Part shown: one piece after another, positions 44,383 through 53,968 of the stretch
Layout of the letters: each line of letters opens with the position of its first letter
How positions within the stretch are numbered: position 1 is the stretch's first letter
Assembly (NCBI RefSeq): GCF_000190595.1
Contig: NC_015167.1
Span: 1,911,501 to 1,975,500, forward strand
Origin: Cellulophaga lytica DSM 7489
Lineage (GTDB): Bacteria > Bacteroidota > Bacteroidia > Flavobacteriales > Flavobacteriaceae
Reading direction: 5' to 3'
Length of the DNA: 64,000 nt
Program-made: the position numbers and the translations under genes
The notes under the pieces: model-generated
The model's database searches: none
What the model was told of the DNA's origin: nothing
What the model saw: the letters and a program-made list of their open reading frames with translations, nothing else

Positions 44383-46194
44383 ATGGGATTAGTTACAGCA
44401 AAAGAAGTTGCGCAAGCCATTAAAGTAGATAAGTTTGGCTTTATTGGCACTTTTATAGGTTGGTTGCTAATGAAGGTGACTAAAATTTCTAGTATCAATA
44501 CCTTTTATGACAATCATAAGCACCTAACAGAGACTGCTTTTTTAGATGCTATTTTAGAGCATTATCAAATTAAATTTGAGATTCCTGAGGAAGATTTTAG
44601 AAGACTTCCAAAAGACGGAGCATACATCACTATATCTAACCACCCGCTGGGTGGTATAGATGGTGTTTTGTTGTTAAAACTACTATTACAACACAGGGAA
44701 GACTTTAAAATAATGGCTAATTTTCTGTTAAACAGAATAGAGCCAATGTCGCCTTACATATTACCTGTAAATCCTTTTGAGAGTAGAAAGGAAGTAAAAA
44801 GTAGTTTAGCCGGATTTAAAAATGCGATGCTTCATATTAGAGGCGGACATCCATTAGGTATTTTTCCGGCAGGTGAGGTTTCTACCTACAGAGACGGAAA
44901 ATTAATTGTAGATAAACCTTGGGAGGAAACAGCTTTAAAATTAATTAGAAAAGCAGAGGTGCCTGTTGTACCTATCTATTTTCACGCAAAAAATAGCAGG
45001 TTGTTTTACAGGTTGTCTAAAATTAGTGATGTTTTTAGAACCGCTAAATTACCTTCTGAAGTAACTACACAAAAAAACAGGGTTATTAAGGTTAGAATTG
45101 GTCAGCCTATATCTGTAAAAACTCAAAATGAGCAAAAGAGCTTGGTAGATTTTACAGATCTATTACGTAGAAAAACATATATGCTTTCTAATGCCTTTGA
45201 AAAAGAAAGGTTAATAGATAAAGTACCTACAACACTTAAAATACCTAAGGCACCTAAAAAAATAGCCACACCTATTAGTAGAGAACTTATAGAACAAGAG
45301 ATAGAAGAGCTTCGTAAAAAAGACTGTAGGCTATTGCAAAGTAAATCTTATGAAGTGTTTTTGGCTACAGCAGATGATATGCCATTTATTTTACAGGAAA
45401 TTGGTAGGCAAAGAGAAGTTACTTTTAGAGCAATAGGAGAGGGGACAAACAAGGCTATAGATTTAGATGAGTTTGACAATTATTACCATCATTTATTTCT
45501 TTGGGATGACAATGGTAAAGCTATAGTTGGTGCTTACCGTATGGGACTTGGTGGAGAAATATTTAAAAAATACGGTATAGATGGCTTTTATGTGCAAGAT
45601 CTTTTTAGACTAGAACCAGAACTGTATGGTATGATGAAACAAACCATAGAAATGGGTAGGGCATACATTGTTAAAGAATACCAGCAAAAACCTATGCCTT
45701 TATTTTTATTATGGAAAGGAATTGTGCATACAACACTTAGGCACCCAGAGTACAAATACTTAATTGGTGGTGTAAGTATAAGTAATCAGTTTTCTAATTT
45801 CTCTAAATCTTTAATGATAGAGTTTATGAAGTCTAACTACTGGGATCCTTACGTGGCGCAATACATTAGACCTAAAAAGGAGTTTAAAGTAAAATTAAAA
45901 GATGCAGATAAAGAATTTATTTTTGATGAAACTGAAGCCGATTTAAATAAGTTTGATAGACTTATTGATGAGGTAGAACCAGGAAATTTAAGATTACCAG
46001 TTTTAATTAAAAAATACATTAAACAAAATGCAAAAGTGGTAGCTTTTAATGTAGATCCGCTTTTTAACAACTCTGTAGATGGTTTAATGTATATAAAAAT
46101 TGCAGATATACCAGAGAGTACAGTAAAGCCTGTTATGGAAGAATTTCAGGCAGAATTAGAGCAGAAACTACACAATAACGAACAGGCAGAATAA
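44383..46194 (+). CDS. olsF: OlsF-like bifunctional ornithine lipid synthase
   Basis: A 603-residue protein in two parts. The N-terminal ~270 residues are a PlsC-type O-acyltransferase (ISNHPLGGIDGVLLL at about 85-99, and GIFPAGEVSTYRDGKLIV). The C-terminal part (about 300-540) is a GNAT/hemolysin-type N-acyltransferase (TFRAIGEGTNKAIDLDEFDN, YRMGLGGEI, YVQDLFRLEPELYGMM). This fusion is the OlsF form described for Serratia and Flavobacterium, which makes ornithine lipids, phosphorus-free membrane lipids. It works at the inner membrane. The downstream gene follows after 6 bases. Confidence 0.8.
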   Translation: MGLVTAKEVAQAIKVDKFGFIGTFIGWLLMKVTKISSINTFYDNHKHLTETAFLDAILEHYQIKFEIPEEDFRRLPKDGAYITISNHPLGGIDGVLLLKLLLQHREDFKIMANFLLNRIEPMSPYILPVNPFESRKEVKSSLAGFKNAMLHIRGGHPLGIFPAGEVSTYRDGKLIVDKPWEETALKLIRKAEVPVVPIYFHAKNSRLFYRLSKISDVFRTAKLPSEVTTQKNRVIKVRIGQPISVKTQNEQKSLVDFTDLLRRKTYMLSNAFEKERLIDKVPTTLKIPKAPKKIATPISRELIEQEIEELRKKDCRLLQSKSYEVFLATADDMPFILQEIGRQREVTFRAIGEGTNKAIDLDEFDNYYHHLFLWDDNGKAIVGAYRMGLGGEIFKKYGIDGFYVQDLFRLEPELYGMMKQTIEMGRAYIVKEYQQKPMPLFLLWKGIVHTTLRHPEYKYLIGGVSISNQFSNFSKSLMIEFMKSNYWDPYVAQYIRPKKEFKVKLKDADKEFIFDETEADLNKFDRLIDEVEPGNLRLPVLIKKYIKQNAKVVAFNVDPLFNNSVDGLMYIKIADIPESTVKPVMEEFQAELEQKLHNNEQAE

Positions 46195-46200
46195 TATTAA

Positions 46201-47211
46201 ATGCAAATGAAAACAACACTCTTTTTTTTATTTGCATTTGTTTTTTTAAAAGTCACCGCACAGCAAACAGTTACGGGTTATGTTTTAGATGCAAATACTA
46301 AAGAACCCCTAATTGGTACCTCTGTATTTTATGATGGTACCACAATTGGTGTAGTTACCAATACAAAAGGATATTTTAGTATTTCCACAGAAAAAAATAG
46401 CACAGCGCCACTTGTTATAAGTTACTTTGGTTATAAAAATAAAATTATAAGTGCAGTAGGTAAAAAAGATCTTGGCACTATTTATTTACAAGAAGAAGTA
46501 GAGCAATTAAATGAAGTTGTTTTAGAACCCGATACTTGGAGTAGGGAAAAGAAGTTACGCATCTTTAGAAATCAGTTTTTAGGAACTACTTTACCTGCGC
46601 AAAAATGTAAAATTTTAAATGAAGATGACATACGCTTGTATTACAGTAAAAAAGAAGATGTTCTTTACGCTTATGTAAATAAACCTATTATAGTAGTAAA
46701 TAAGTTTTTAGGGTATAAGTTATCGTATTATTTGCAAGATTTTGAGGTTCGATATAAAACTAATGTTAATGGCTTTAGACTTACAGGGTCTGTATTTTAC
46801 GCAGGTACAGCATTATTTACAGAGATAAACAAAAAGGTAAAACGTAAGTACGTTAAAAATAGAGAAATTACCTATTTGGGATCTACATTGCATTTTATGA
46901 GGGCTTTGTCTGCAAAGAGACTTACAGAAGAAAATTTTAGAATTTTTAAAGAAAGCTTAGAGGTAAACCCTTATGACTATTACAAAGTAGAAAAAATAGA
47001 AGATGGCAGCGCTAAAGTAGTTCAGTCTTTAGAACGATTAAATATACTGTATAATAGGTGGAGTAATTCTTTTGTTGTTGTAACTCAAAACCCTTTTTAT
47101 ATAGATGCTTACGGCAACCACTCTCCTGTAGATGTGGTGTTGTTTGGTGGTGATATGGGCTTGCTTAGAATAGCAAATACATTGCCCTTAAACTATGAGT
47201 CTGTAAAATAA
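46201..47211 (+). CDS. Carboxypeptidase-regulatory-like exported protein
   Basis: A 336-residue exported protein (signal in MKTTLFFLFAFVFLKVTAQQ). Residues about 20-105 are a CarboxypepD_reg-like domain (VTGYVLDANTKEPLIGTSVF), and the rest is a mixed domain ending VVLFGGDMGLLRIANTLPLN. No barrel follows, so it is not a receptor. It may be in the envelope or outer-membrane associated. It is read with the OlsF-like gene, so a link to envelope lipids is possible but unproven. Two possible ATGs exist, at 46201 and 46207. Confidence 0.75.
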   Translation: MQMKTTLFFLFAFVFLKVTAQQTVTGYVLDANTKEPLIGTSVFYDGTTIGVVTNTKGYFSISTEKNSTAPLVISYFGYKNKIISAVGKKDLGTIYLQEEVEQLNEVVLEPDTWSREKKLRIFRNQFLGTTLPAQKCKILNEDDIRLYYSKKEDVLYAYVNKPIIVVNKFLGYKLSYYLQDFEVRYKTNVNGFRLTGSVFYAGTALFTEINKKVKRKYVKNREITYLGSTLHFMRALSAKRLTEENFRIFKESLEVNPYDYYKVEKIEDGSAKVVQSLERLNILYNRWSNSFVVVTQNPFYIDAYGNHSPVDVVLFGGDMGLLRIANTLPLNYESVK

Positions 47212-47246
47212 AAAAGGCCATCTAAAAAATAGATAGCCTTATTGTA
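47212..47246. terminator. Terminator between the CarboxypepD_reg-like gene and the TM2 gene
   Basis: Stem AAGGC(c)ATCTA / TAGAT(a)GCCTT with A-run on the left, between convergent genes; one mismatch. Confidence 0.65.
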
Positions 47247-47265
47247 TTGTAGTGTTTTTAATTCT

Positions 47266-47580
47266 TTAGAACCAAGGCTTTCTACCTACTTGGTAAGTGT
47301 TGTAAAAATCTTCATCAGATTTTAATAAGTATATAATACCCTCAATAAATCCTATAATTCCTGCTGCACCACAAGTTACCACACTTGCTATTATTTGAAT
47401 AATACCTTCTTTTTGGTAGCCTAATATAAATTTATGAATTCCTAAATAACCGAATAGAATACCTAAAATACCTGCAAGCATTTTCTTATTTTCGTTATTA
47501 GCCATATTGTTTAGACCTTCTGAGAATTCATTAGCAGTTTCTTTTGCTTCTGTGTTAAAATCTTTGTTTTCTTCTGACAT
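47266..47580 (-). CDS. TM2-domain membrane protein
   Basis: A 104-residue protein. After a charged N-terminus (MSEENKDFNTEAKETANEFS) it has two membrane helices of the TM2 type: LAGILGILFGYLGIHKFILG and GIIGFIEGIIYLLKSDEDF, with the GxxGxHxF signature. It sits in the inner membrane. The role is not known for bacterial members. Confidence 0.85.
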   Translation of the reverse strand: MSEENKDFNTEAKETANEFSEGLNNMANNENKKMLAGILGILFGYLGIHKFILGYQKEGIIQIIASVVTCGAAGIIGFIEGIIYLLKSDEDFYNTYQVGRKPWF

Positions 47581-47640
47581 AATTTTTTGTGTGTTGGTTT
47601 AATTTAATTGTGGGTTAAATGTAGTAATTTTTTTTAATTA

Positions 47641-48027
47641 TTACTTAAAAGCTTCGTCTATTGGCTCCCATAATTCTAACTTATTTCCGTCAGGGTCCAG
47701 TATCCATCCAAATTTACCGTAGCTATATTCTTCTATTTCACCAACAATAGTAACGCCTTCTGCTTTTAATACTTTTAATAATTCTACTAGATTTTCTACC
47801 CTAAAATTCATCATAAAAGAAGATTTGCTTGGTTCAAAATACGTAGTGTCATTTTTCATAGGGCTCCATTGTGTACTACAGTCTTTTCCTTCTTTATCTT
47901 TCCACCAAAAAGTGCAACCATAGCGGTCTGTATCCAGACCTAATCTTTCTTTGTACCATTGCTTTATTTTATCTGGGTCTTCTGTTTTAAAAAAGAAACC
48001 TCCTAAACCTGTAACTCTATTCTTCAT
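47641..48027 (-). CDS. VOC-family (glyoxalase/bleomycin-like) protein
   Basis: A 128-residue protein of the vicinal-oxygen-chelate fold. Two beta-alpha-beta-beta-beta modules are visible, with GFFFKTEDPDKIKQWYKERL and FGWILDPDGNKLELWEP, the last being the hallmark metal/substrate strand. Substrate unknown. Cytosolic. Read with the DUF1801 gene, 7 bases upstream. Confidence 0.85.
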   Translation of the reverse strand: MKNRVTGLGGFFFKTEDPDKIKQWYKERLGLDTDRYGCTFWWKDKEGKDCSTQWSPMKNDTTYFEPSKSSFMMNFRVENLVELLKVLKAEGVTIVGEIEEYSYGKFGWILDPDGNKLELWEPIDEAFK

Positions 48028-48034
48028 ATTGGTT

Positions 48035-48490
48035 TTATTTTTTAGTGTTTTTCTCGTATAAATCTATCCATTGTTGTACTGTCATTTTTGTAGCTAGTTC
48101 GCCAATTAACTCGTATGGGATATCATCTAACTTTTTAAACCTGATACAACTCTTGCCCATATCTAACTTGCGTTTGCAATGCTTAGGATATTCTGTAGTA
48201 AACCAATTTAACAAGTCTGGATCTGCATAAATACCAGAATGGTACAATGCTATAAAGTTTTTTTGCGATGCCACATTCATAAAGGGGAGCGGCAATTTAG
48301 GATCACAATGGTAGCCATCTGCATACAAAGTATGTGGTACAACATAGCCTAACATACCATAACTCATAGTTTCTGTAAAACCAGTAGGAATATTGTTTAA
48401 AATTGTTTCTCTAATTTTAGATACAGCTTCTTTGCGCTCTTCTGGTAACTCATTTATATATTGGTCTGGTGTTGTTGCTTTAGATTGCAT
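48035..48490 (-). CDS. DUF1801-domain protein
   Basis: A 151-residue protein of the YdhG/DUF1801 group, with the N-terminal INELPEERKEAVSKIRETIL, then GFTETMSYGMLGYVVPHTLY and the C-terminal GKSCIRFKKLDDIPYELIGE. Cytosolic; function not established. It is 7 bases upstream of the VOC gene. Confidence 0.85.
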   Translation of the reverse strand: MQSKATTPDQYINELPEERKEAVSKIRETILNNIPTGFTETMSYGMLGYVVPHTLYADGYHCDPKLPLPFMNVASQKNFIALYHSGIYADPDLLNWFTTEYPKHCKRKLDMGKSCIRFKKLDDIPYELIGELATKMTVQQWIDLYEKNTKK

Positions 48491-48521
48491 AATCTGCTGT
48501 TCTTTTGGTTCACTTTTAAAT

Positions 48522-49460
48522 TTACAAAAATTTAGCTTTAACCTTGTCTACAATTGTTTGCGCAAGTTTAATTTTGCTTTCTACCGTCCAGCCAGCTACG
48601 TGCGGACTAAGTAATACGTTATCAGATTTTATTAAATATTCAAAATCTTCTGGTAGCTCGTTATCTGTAAACATATGTTCAAAAGAAGCTTTCTCATACT
48701 CTAAAACATCTAGTCCTGCGCCTAATATTTTACCCTCTTTTAATGCAGTTACTAAATCTGCCGTTACAACACACTTGCCACGTGCAGTATTAAATAACCA
48801 AAACGGTTTTTTAAAACCATTTATAAAATTCGCTGTTATCATATTTTTTGTAAGCTGTGTTTGTGGTACATGCAAACTTAAAATATCTGCTTTTTGTTGC
48901 AATTCTTCTAAGTCTACTTGTGTTGCATTTTCGTTTCCAACACCATCTTTAATGTCATAGCAAATAACATCTACATCAAAACCACGTAATTTTTTTGCAA
49001 ATGCATTGCCCATATTACCATAGCCTATTATACCCACAGTTTTGCCATCTAATTCAATTCCTCGGTTGCCTTCTCTGTCCCATTTTCCATTACGGACTTC
49101 TTTGTCTGCTTTGTTTAGTTTGTTAAACAAAGATAAAATCATCCCCAATGTATGTTCGCCAACAGCATTACGGTTACCTTCTGGTGCAGAGGCTAAAAAA
49201 ATGCCTTTTTGGGTAGCGTAATCTGTATCAATATTTTCTAGACCAGCACCTAATCTCCCTATAAATTTTAAATTGGTTGCCTTGTCTAAAAATGTTTTGT
49301 CTAACGGAAATCTACTGCGTATAATTAAGCCCTCATAGTTATGAATTATAGCTTCTACTTCTTCTTTAGTTGCGGTATAATCTACATCGTTTGTAAAACC
49401 AAAACCTTTAAATTGTTCTATTATTAAAGGATGATTTTTATCTAAATGCAATACTTTCAT
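48522..49460 (-). CDS. 2-hydroxyacid dehydrogenase (phosphoglycerate dehydrogenase-like)
   Basis: A 312-residue NAD-dependent dehydrogenase. The Rossmann motif is VGIIGYGNMGNAFAKKL (GxGxxG) near residue 145, followed by DILSLHVPQTQLTKNMITA, the arginine-containing NTARGKCVV segment and the histidine motif LLSPHVAGWT. It is most similar to SerA-type enzymes but without the C-terminal ACT domain. It may act on 3-phosphoglycerate or a related 2-hydroxyacid. The cupin gene precedes it on the same strand by only 2 bases. Confidence 0.88.
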   Translation of the reverse strand: MKVLHLDKNHPLIIEQFKGFGFTNDVDYTATKEEVEAIIHNYEGLIIRSRFPLDKTFLDKATNLKFIGRLGAGLENIDTDYATQKGIFLASAPEGNRNAVGEHTLGMILSLFNKLNKADKEVRNGKWDREGNRGIELDGKTVGIIGYGNMGNAFAKKLRGFDVDVICYDIKDGVGNENATQVDLEELQQKADILSLHVPQTQLTKNMITANFINGFKKPFWLFNTARGKCVVTADLVTALKEGKILGAGLDVLEYEKASFEHMFTDNELPEDFEYLIKSDNVLLSPHVAGWTVESKIKLAQTIVDKVKAKFL

Positions 49461-49462
49461 TA

Positions 49463-49828
49463 TTATATTTTTGGATATTCAGTTTGTGTTTTTTTGTCAA
49501 TAACATTGCCTGTATGTGAGGTAGATAGTTTTTCAAACAACAATACCTCTACAACTTCATCGTTTTCTGTTCTAGGGCAATGTTCTACGCCTTTTGGTAC
49601 CACAATTATTTCACCCTCTTTTACAATTTCTGTACGGTCTCTAAATTGCATATAAAGTGTGCCTTTTAATACCTGAAAAAGTTCATCTTCATTCTCGTGT
49701 GCGTGCCAAACAAAGTCGCCCTTTAATTTGGCTAAAAGTACCTGCATATTGTCTACAACAGCAATTTGGTGCGGATGCCACTGTTTGTTAAACTTGCTTT
49801 GTTTTTCTTGTAGGTTAATAGTTTTCAA
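49463..49828 (-). CDS. Cupin-domain protein
   Basis: A 121-residue single cupin: WHAHENEDELFQVLKGTLYM and the GEIIVVPKGVEHCPRTEND segment give the two conserved cupin motifs with metal-binding His/Glu residues. Function unknown; the family includes small-molecule-binding enzymes. Start: the codon at 49828 is TTG (LKTINLQEKQ...), with no in-frame ATG near. It runs into the 2-hydroxyacid dehydrogenase gene with a 2-base gap. Confidence 0.8.
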   Translation of the reverse strand: MKTINLQEKQSKFNKQWHPHQIAVVDNMQVLLAKLKGDFVWHAHENEDELFQVLKGTLYMQFRDRTEIVKEGEIIVVPKGVEHCPRTENDEVVEVLLFEKLSTSHTGNVIDKKTQTEYPKI

Positions 49829-49845
49829 AATAAAATGTATTAAAA

Positions 49846-51516
49846 TTAATAACCAACAGCACCACCATCTGGACTAGATGAGTCTGATGCTCCTACATAG
49901 ACTTTATTATCAGAATCAACTGTAATGCCCATTAAACGACCAAGTTGGCCACGTGGTTCCATAGTGTGTCCCATTGCTTCTAAAGCTTTTACGGTATCTG
50001 GTGATAGCAGGCCTCTTTCATATAAAATACGATCTGGCAACCATTGGTGGTGAATTTTCATAGTTTCAATAGCCATATGTATAGGCATATCAAACTCAAT
50101 AACATTTAATACTGTCTGAAAAACTGTGTTTATAATAGTTCTTCCGCCTGGACTGCCAATTACCAATACAGCCTTACCATCTTTAGCTACAATTGTAGGC
50201 GTCATACTAGAAAGCATTCTTTTTTCTGGTTTAATAATGTTTGCAGCAGAGCCAATTAGGCCTTTGCTGTTTGTATAGCCTGGTTGCGGATTAAAATCGC
50301 CCATTTCATTATTAAAAATAAAACCAAGTTTAGGAGAACCTAATCTAGAGCCATAAGAGTGTTCTAAGGTATATGTTAAAGAGACAGCATTGCCATCTTT
50401 ATCTAAAACAGATAAATGTGTGGTGTTGGTACCATCATAAATTTGTCCGTACTTGGTAGAGTCACTTACAGATGCTTTTTGCCAATCTATATTGTTGTAC
50501 CTATTTTTAGCAAATTCTTTAGAGGTAAGTTTTTCTAAAGGCATATTTAAATTAAAATCAGGATCACCTAAATGTTCTGCTCTATCTGCAAAGGCTCTAC
50601 GCATAGCTTCTGCAACCAAATGTACGTAAGGAGTTGAGTTAAAAGGTGCTTTGTTAAAATCTGCTAACTCCATAATATTCATCATTTCTAATAGTGCAAC
50701 ACCACCAGAACTTGGTGGTGGCATTACAAAAATATCATGACCTTTGTAAGTGCCTTTTAAAGGGGCTCTTTCTACAGCTTCATATTTTGCCAAATCCTTG
50801 AGTGTAATTAATCCATCGTTCTTTTTCATAAAACGAGCAATTTCTTTGGCAACTTTCCCTTTGTAAAAACCATCTTTACCGTTGTCTCTAATTTCTTTTA
50901 GCGTAGCGGCAAGTACTGGTTGCTTCCAAATTTCATCCATTTGTGTTATTTCACCTTTTTCATTGGTGAAATAGTTAGCCATAAATTCAGATTCTTTTTT
51001 ATAGTGTAAAGCATGTTTGTATAATGTGTAAGATAGCGGTACACCATTTTCTGCCAAGTCTACAGCGGGCTGCACTAATGAAGCCCACGGCAATTTTCCA
51101 TACTTTTTATGAGCCATATATAAACCTGCAACTGTGCCAGGTACACCTACAGATTGTAACCCGTTGTGGTTAGAACCAGCAATTAAGTTACCATCTTTAT
51201 CTAAAAACATATTTGTTGTAGCTTTTAAAGGTGCTTTTTCTCTAAAATCTATAGTTGTGGCGTTGCCATCAGATTTCATAAAAACCAAAAAGCCACCACC
51301 GCCAATATTACCTGCTTGTGGGTGCGTAACTGCTAGTGCAAAAGCAGTTGCTATAGAGGCATCTATTGCATTACCGCCTTTTTTTAGTATTTCTGTGCCA
51401 ACTTTAGATGCCGCACTATTGTCTGATACTACCATACCATTTTTAGCATAGGTTTGTGCGTTGGTAATTGTAGTGAAAAGTGCACAAGCTATAAGATAAA
51501 ACAGTTTAATTTTCAT
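49846..51516 (-). CDS. ggt: Gamma-glutamyltransferase
   Basis: A 556-residue precursor with signal peptide (MKIKLFYLIACALFTTITNA). The catalytic nucleophile threonine is in NTTHLSVLDKDGNAVSLTYT, the autocleavage site; further motifs are GNIGGGGFLVFM, MPPPSSGGVALLEMMNIMEL and ARPGSMS-type ends here (MLSSMTPTIV). It acts in the periplasm on glutathione and gamma-glutamyl compounds. Ends with SSSPDGGAVGY, a family signature. Starts a possible unit read toward the cupin gene. Confidence 0.93.
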   Translation of the reverse strand: MKIKLFYLIACALFTTITNAQTYAKNGMVVSDNSAASKVGTEILKKGGNAIDASIATAFALAVTHPQAGNIGGGGFLVFMKSDGNATTIDFREKAPLKATTNMFLDKDGNLIAGSNHNGLQSVGVPGTVAGLYMAHKKYGKLPWASLVQPAVDLAENGVPLSYTLYKHALHYKKESEFMANYFTNEKGEITQMDEIWKQPVLAATLKEIRDNGKDGFYKGKVAKEIARFMKKNDGLITLKDLAKYEAVERAPLKGTYKGHDIFVMPPPSSGGVALLEMMNIMELADFNKAPFNSTPYVHLVAEAMRRAFADRAEHLGDPDFNLNMPLEKLTSKEFAKNRYNNIDWQKASVSDSTKYGQIYDGTNTTHLSVLDKDGNAVSLTYTLEHSYGSRLGSPKLGFIFNNEMGDFNPQPGYTNSKGLIGSAANIIKPEKRMLSSMTPTIVAKDGKAVLVIGSPGGRTIINTVFQTVLNVIEFDMPIHMAIETMKIHHQWLPDRILYERGLLSPDTVKALEAMGHTMEPRGQLGRLMGITVDSDNKVYVGASDSSSPDGGAVGY

Positions 51517-51555
51517 AGGTGTAATTTTAGAGTAAATATAGTATTAATAGGTATT

Positions 51556-52551
51556 TTATAAATTGTAAACAGTATTAATCTGCGCAATGTTAAAGCCGTT
51601 TTTTATTACTTGTTTTGCCTTTGTGCTTTTTATGTTTAGAGCCGGATTTGTATGATTAAAATGTATAAAGTTAATTTTGCTTTTTTCTGTAGCTGGTAGC
51701 TCTTTAAATAATCCCATACTTTCTATAATAAACGGATGTGGAATTTCTGATATGTCTCTGTTGTTTATTTCTTCGGCATCAAAAAAAGTAGCATCTATAA
51801 AGGCATAATCTACCTTGGCAATCTCAGTAGTAATATCTTGGCCCCACTTATTCCATTTGTCTATGTCAGGAATAAATAATGCTCTTTTATTTGGCCCAAT
51901 TATAGTATAACCTACGGTTTCCGAAAACTCATCTCTGTGTGGCACTGTAAACGGAACCACCTTTAAATTAGAGGTAAGTTCTAGTGTTTGCTTGTTTTCT
52001 GTTGCTTTAATAGCTATGTTTTTATTTGCAACAAGCTGACTCCAAGGACCGTTTTCCTCTAAAAAAGTTTTCATTTTTGGCATAGTATAAACAGGTGTGT
52101 TACTAGCATTCATAGCTTCTTTCCCAAGAAACATTAAACCTGCGTAATGACCAATATGTGCGTGTGTTAAAAAAATACCAGTAGGAATTTCTTGTGCATT
52201 AAAATTAGCACTGTTTTTTAAGGCCTTTACTTGTGTTGCAATATCTGGTGTGGCTTCAAACAAAAATGTGGCTTTGTTTTGGTTGTCTACAACACCCAAT
52301 GAAACTACTTTTCTGTTTGGATCTGGGTTTGTAAATAAGTTTTTGCAACAGTCTTTTTTACAGCCTATTTGTGGTGACCCTGCATCTTGTACAGTACCTA
52401 AAATAATTAAAGCTGTATTGCTAATCTTTGTAGGTGAGCTACTTGCTGTATTATGGTCTGTGTTATCTGTTGCGGTAGCAGGTTTGTTTTTAGGTTTACA
52501 CGCACTAAATAAAAGTAATAAGACACAAATATGTAAAAGGTTTTTTGTCAT
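51556..52551 (-). CDS. MBL-fold (PqqB-like) lipoprotein
   Basis: ATG at 52551 (MTKNLLHICVLLLLFSACKP) gives a lipobox with Cys18; the upstream ATG at 52593 gives a worse signal. The 331-residue protein has the metallo-beta-lactamase motif THAHIGHYAG and further ligands in PHRDEFSETVGY and FIPDIDKWNK. The overall form is PqqB-like, with a Cys cluster IGCKKDCCKN. It is anchored in the envelope. The substrate is unknown. Confidence 0.8.
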   Translation of the reverse strand: MTKNLLHICVLLLLFSACKPKNKPATATDNTDHNTASSSPTKISNTALIILGTVQDAGSPQIGCKKDCCKNLFTNPDPNRKVVSLGVVDNQNKATFLFEATPDIATQVKALKNSANFNAQEIPTGIFLTHAHIGHYAGLMFLGKEAMNASNTPVYTMPKMKTFLEENGPWSQLVANKNIAIKATENKQTLELTSNLKVVPFTVPHRDEFSETVGYTIIGPNKRALFIPDIDKWNKWGQDITTEIAKVDYAFIDATFFDAEEINNRDISEIPHPFIIESMGLFKELPATEKSKINFIHFNHTNPALNIKSTKAKQVIKNGFNIAQINTVYNL

Positions 52552-52593
52552 ATGTAGTTGCTTTGTAGTTCTATAAAGATAACTATTTGACAT

Positions 52594-52634
52594 TAAAAAA
52601 AGCCAATGGAAATTGTATCCATTGACTTTTTGGG
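52594..52634 (-). terminator. Terminator of the decarboxylase gene
   Basis: In transcription direction AGTCAATGGA / TCCATTGGCT stem, then a T-run, just after the decarboxylase stop at 52656. Confidence 0.7.
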
Positions 52635-52655
52635 TTCTAAACTAGTAGTGTTAAT

Positions 52656-53807
52656 CTAAAAATCTAGCTCAAATTCTTCTTCTTCAATAGTACTGGCTTG
52701 TGACATATCATAAATAAACTCGTCTATTTGTGCTTTTGTAACATTGGGCATACATATAACGTGGGCAACATTACCCTCTGTGGCTAATTGCCATTTTTGT
52801 TTTACTTCTAGTGCTGTTTTAGGTAAAACAACAGTAATAGCGTTTGGATTTCGCCAAGCATTTACACCAATTTCTTTTAACCTATTTTCACAATAAACAG
52901 CTGTTTCTAAACTTTTTTGGTAACGTGCTCTTAAGCCATCTACACCTAATTTTTTAAGTGCATACCATAAAAATAACGGACTATGACCATTTCTAGATCC
53001 TGTAATTGTAGTGTCTAAAGAGCCAATATAAGAGATGCCTTTTGCTATACGATCTCTGTTACTGCGCTTTGTTATTATAACACCAGATGGTATTGGCGAG
53101 CCTATAAATTTATGTCCGCTTATAGATATACTATCTGCACCGTCTTTAAAGTCAAACGGTATACGTGGCTCCATAAATGCACCGTATGTGCCAGATAATG
53201 CAGCATCACAATGTATATAATGGTCTTGTATAGCTAAGTTTTTTAAAATGCCTTTTATTTTAGAAACATCGTCTTTAGCTTCCTTCATTGTAGTGCCAAA
53301 AGTGGTAAGTACAATTGCTGGTTTATGACGATTCATTCTTACCGTATTTTCAAAATCTTCATAATCTATTTCTCCGTTTTCTTGAGAACGAATAATGATG
53401 CTAGGAATATTTAATAAATGAATATTTTTACGCACACTATAATGTGTAGATTCTGAGTAATACACCATTCCTTTTGGATATAATTCTCTTGCTAAATACA
53501 AACCATATAAGTTACTTTCAGAGCCACCATTGGTTATATAGCCCCAATAATCTGTTGGTTGTGCTCTAAATAGTTTAGCAAAAAATGCAACAACTTCCTT
53601 TTCCATTTCGTGGGTTTGTACCTTATACGTGCCATCTTCAAACGGATCTCCTAAGTTGTTTATTGGGTATTGTAAAAAACTACTAAGCTCAGCGTAATTA
53701 AAATCTTTAGATACAGGGTAACCTAAAAATGAATCCCTGGCTTGTTCTATATTTTCTTTTAATTTATGAAGACGTTCTGTGTCTTTTACTGATATATTTT
53801 TATACAT
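52656..53807 (-). CDS. hdc: Pyridoxal-phosphate decarboxylase (histidine decarboxylase-like)
   Basis: A 383-residue PLP-dependent group II decarboxylase. The PLP-lysine is in SGHKFIGSPIPSG and the preceding HCDAALSG is the Asp-binding segment; THYSVRKNIHLLNIP and NGGSESNLYG bind the cofactor. It is closest in shape to bacterial histidine decarboxylases (histamine formation), although other amino acids cannot be excluded. It is cytosolic and divergent from an Lrp-type regulator that probably responds to amino acids. Confidence 0.75.
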   Translation of the reverse strand: MYKNISVKDTERLHKLKENIEQARDSFLGYPVSKDFNYAELSSFLQYPINNLGDPFEDGTYKVQTHEMEKEVVAFFAKLFRAQPTDYWGYITNGGSESNLYGLYLARELYPKGMVYYSESTHYSVRKNIHLLNIPSIIIRSQENGEIDYEDFENTVRMNRHKPAIVLTTFGTTMKEAKDDVSKIKGILKNLAIQDHYIHCDAALSGTYGAFMEPRIPFDFKDGADSISISGHKFIGSPIPSGVIITKRSNRDRIAKGISYIGSLDTTITGSRNGHSPLFLWYALKKLGVDGLRARYQKSLETAVYCENRLKEIGVNAWRNPNAITVVLPKTALEVKQKWQLATEGNVAHVICMPNVTKAQIDEFIYDMSQASTIEEEEFELDF

Positions 53808-53968
53808 AGTAGTAGCGTAGGTTTTAATGCTGTAAAATTAGTATTTTCAGGCAAAGTGTCTTTAATTTGTTGTTAGTTTGATAAATTATACTGCATATGT
53901 GGTTATTTTCAATAGTATTATTCTAATTTTGATTAAATTTTATCGGCTTAACAAAAAAATATACTGGT

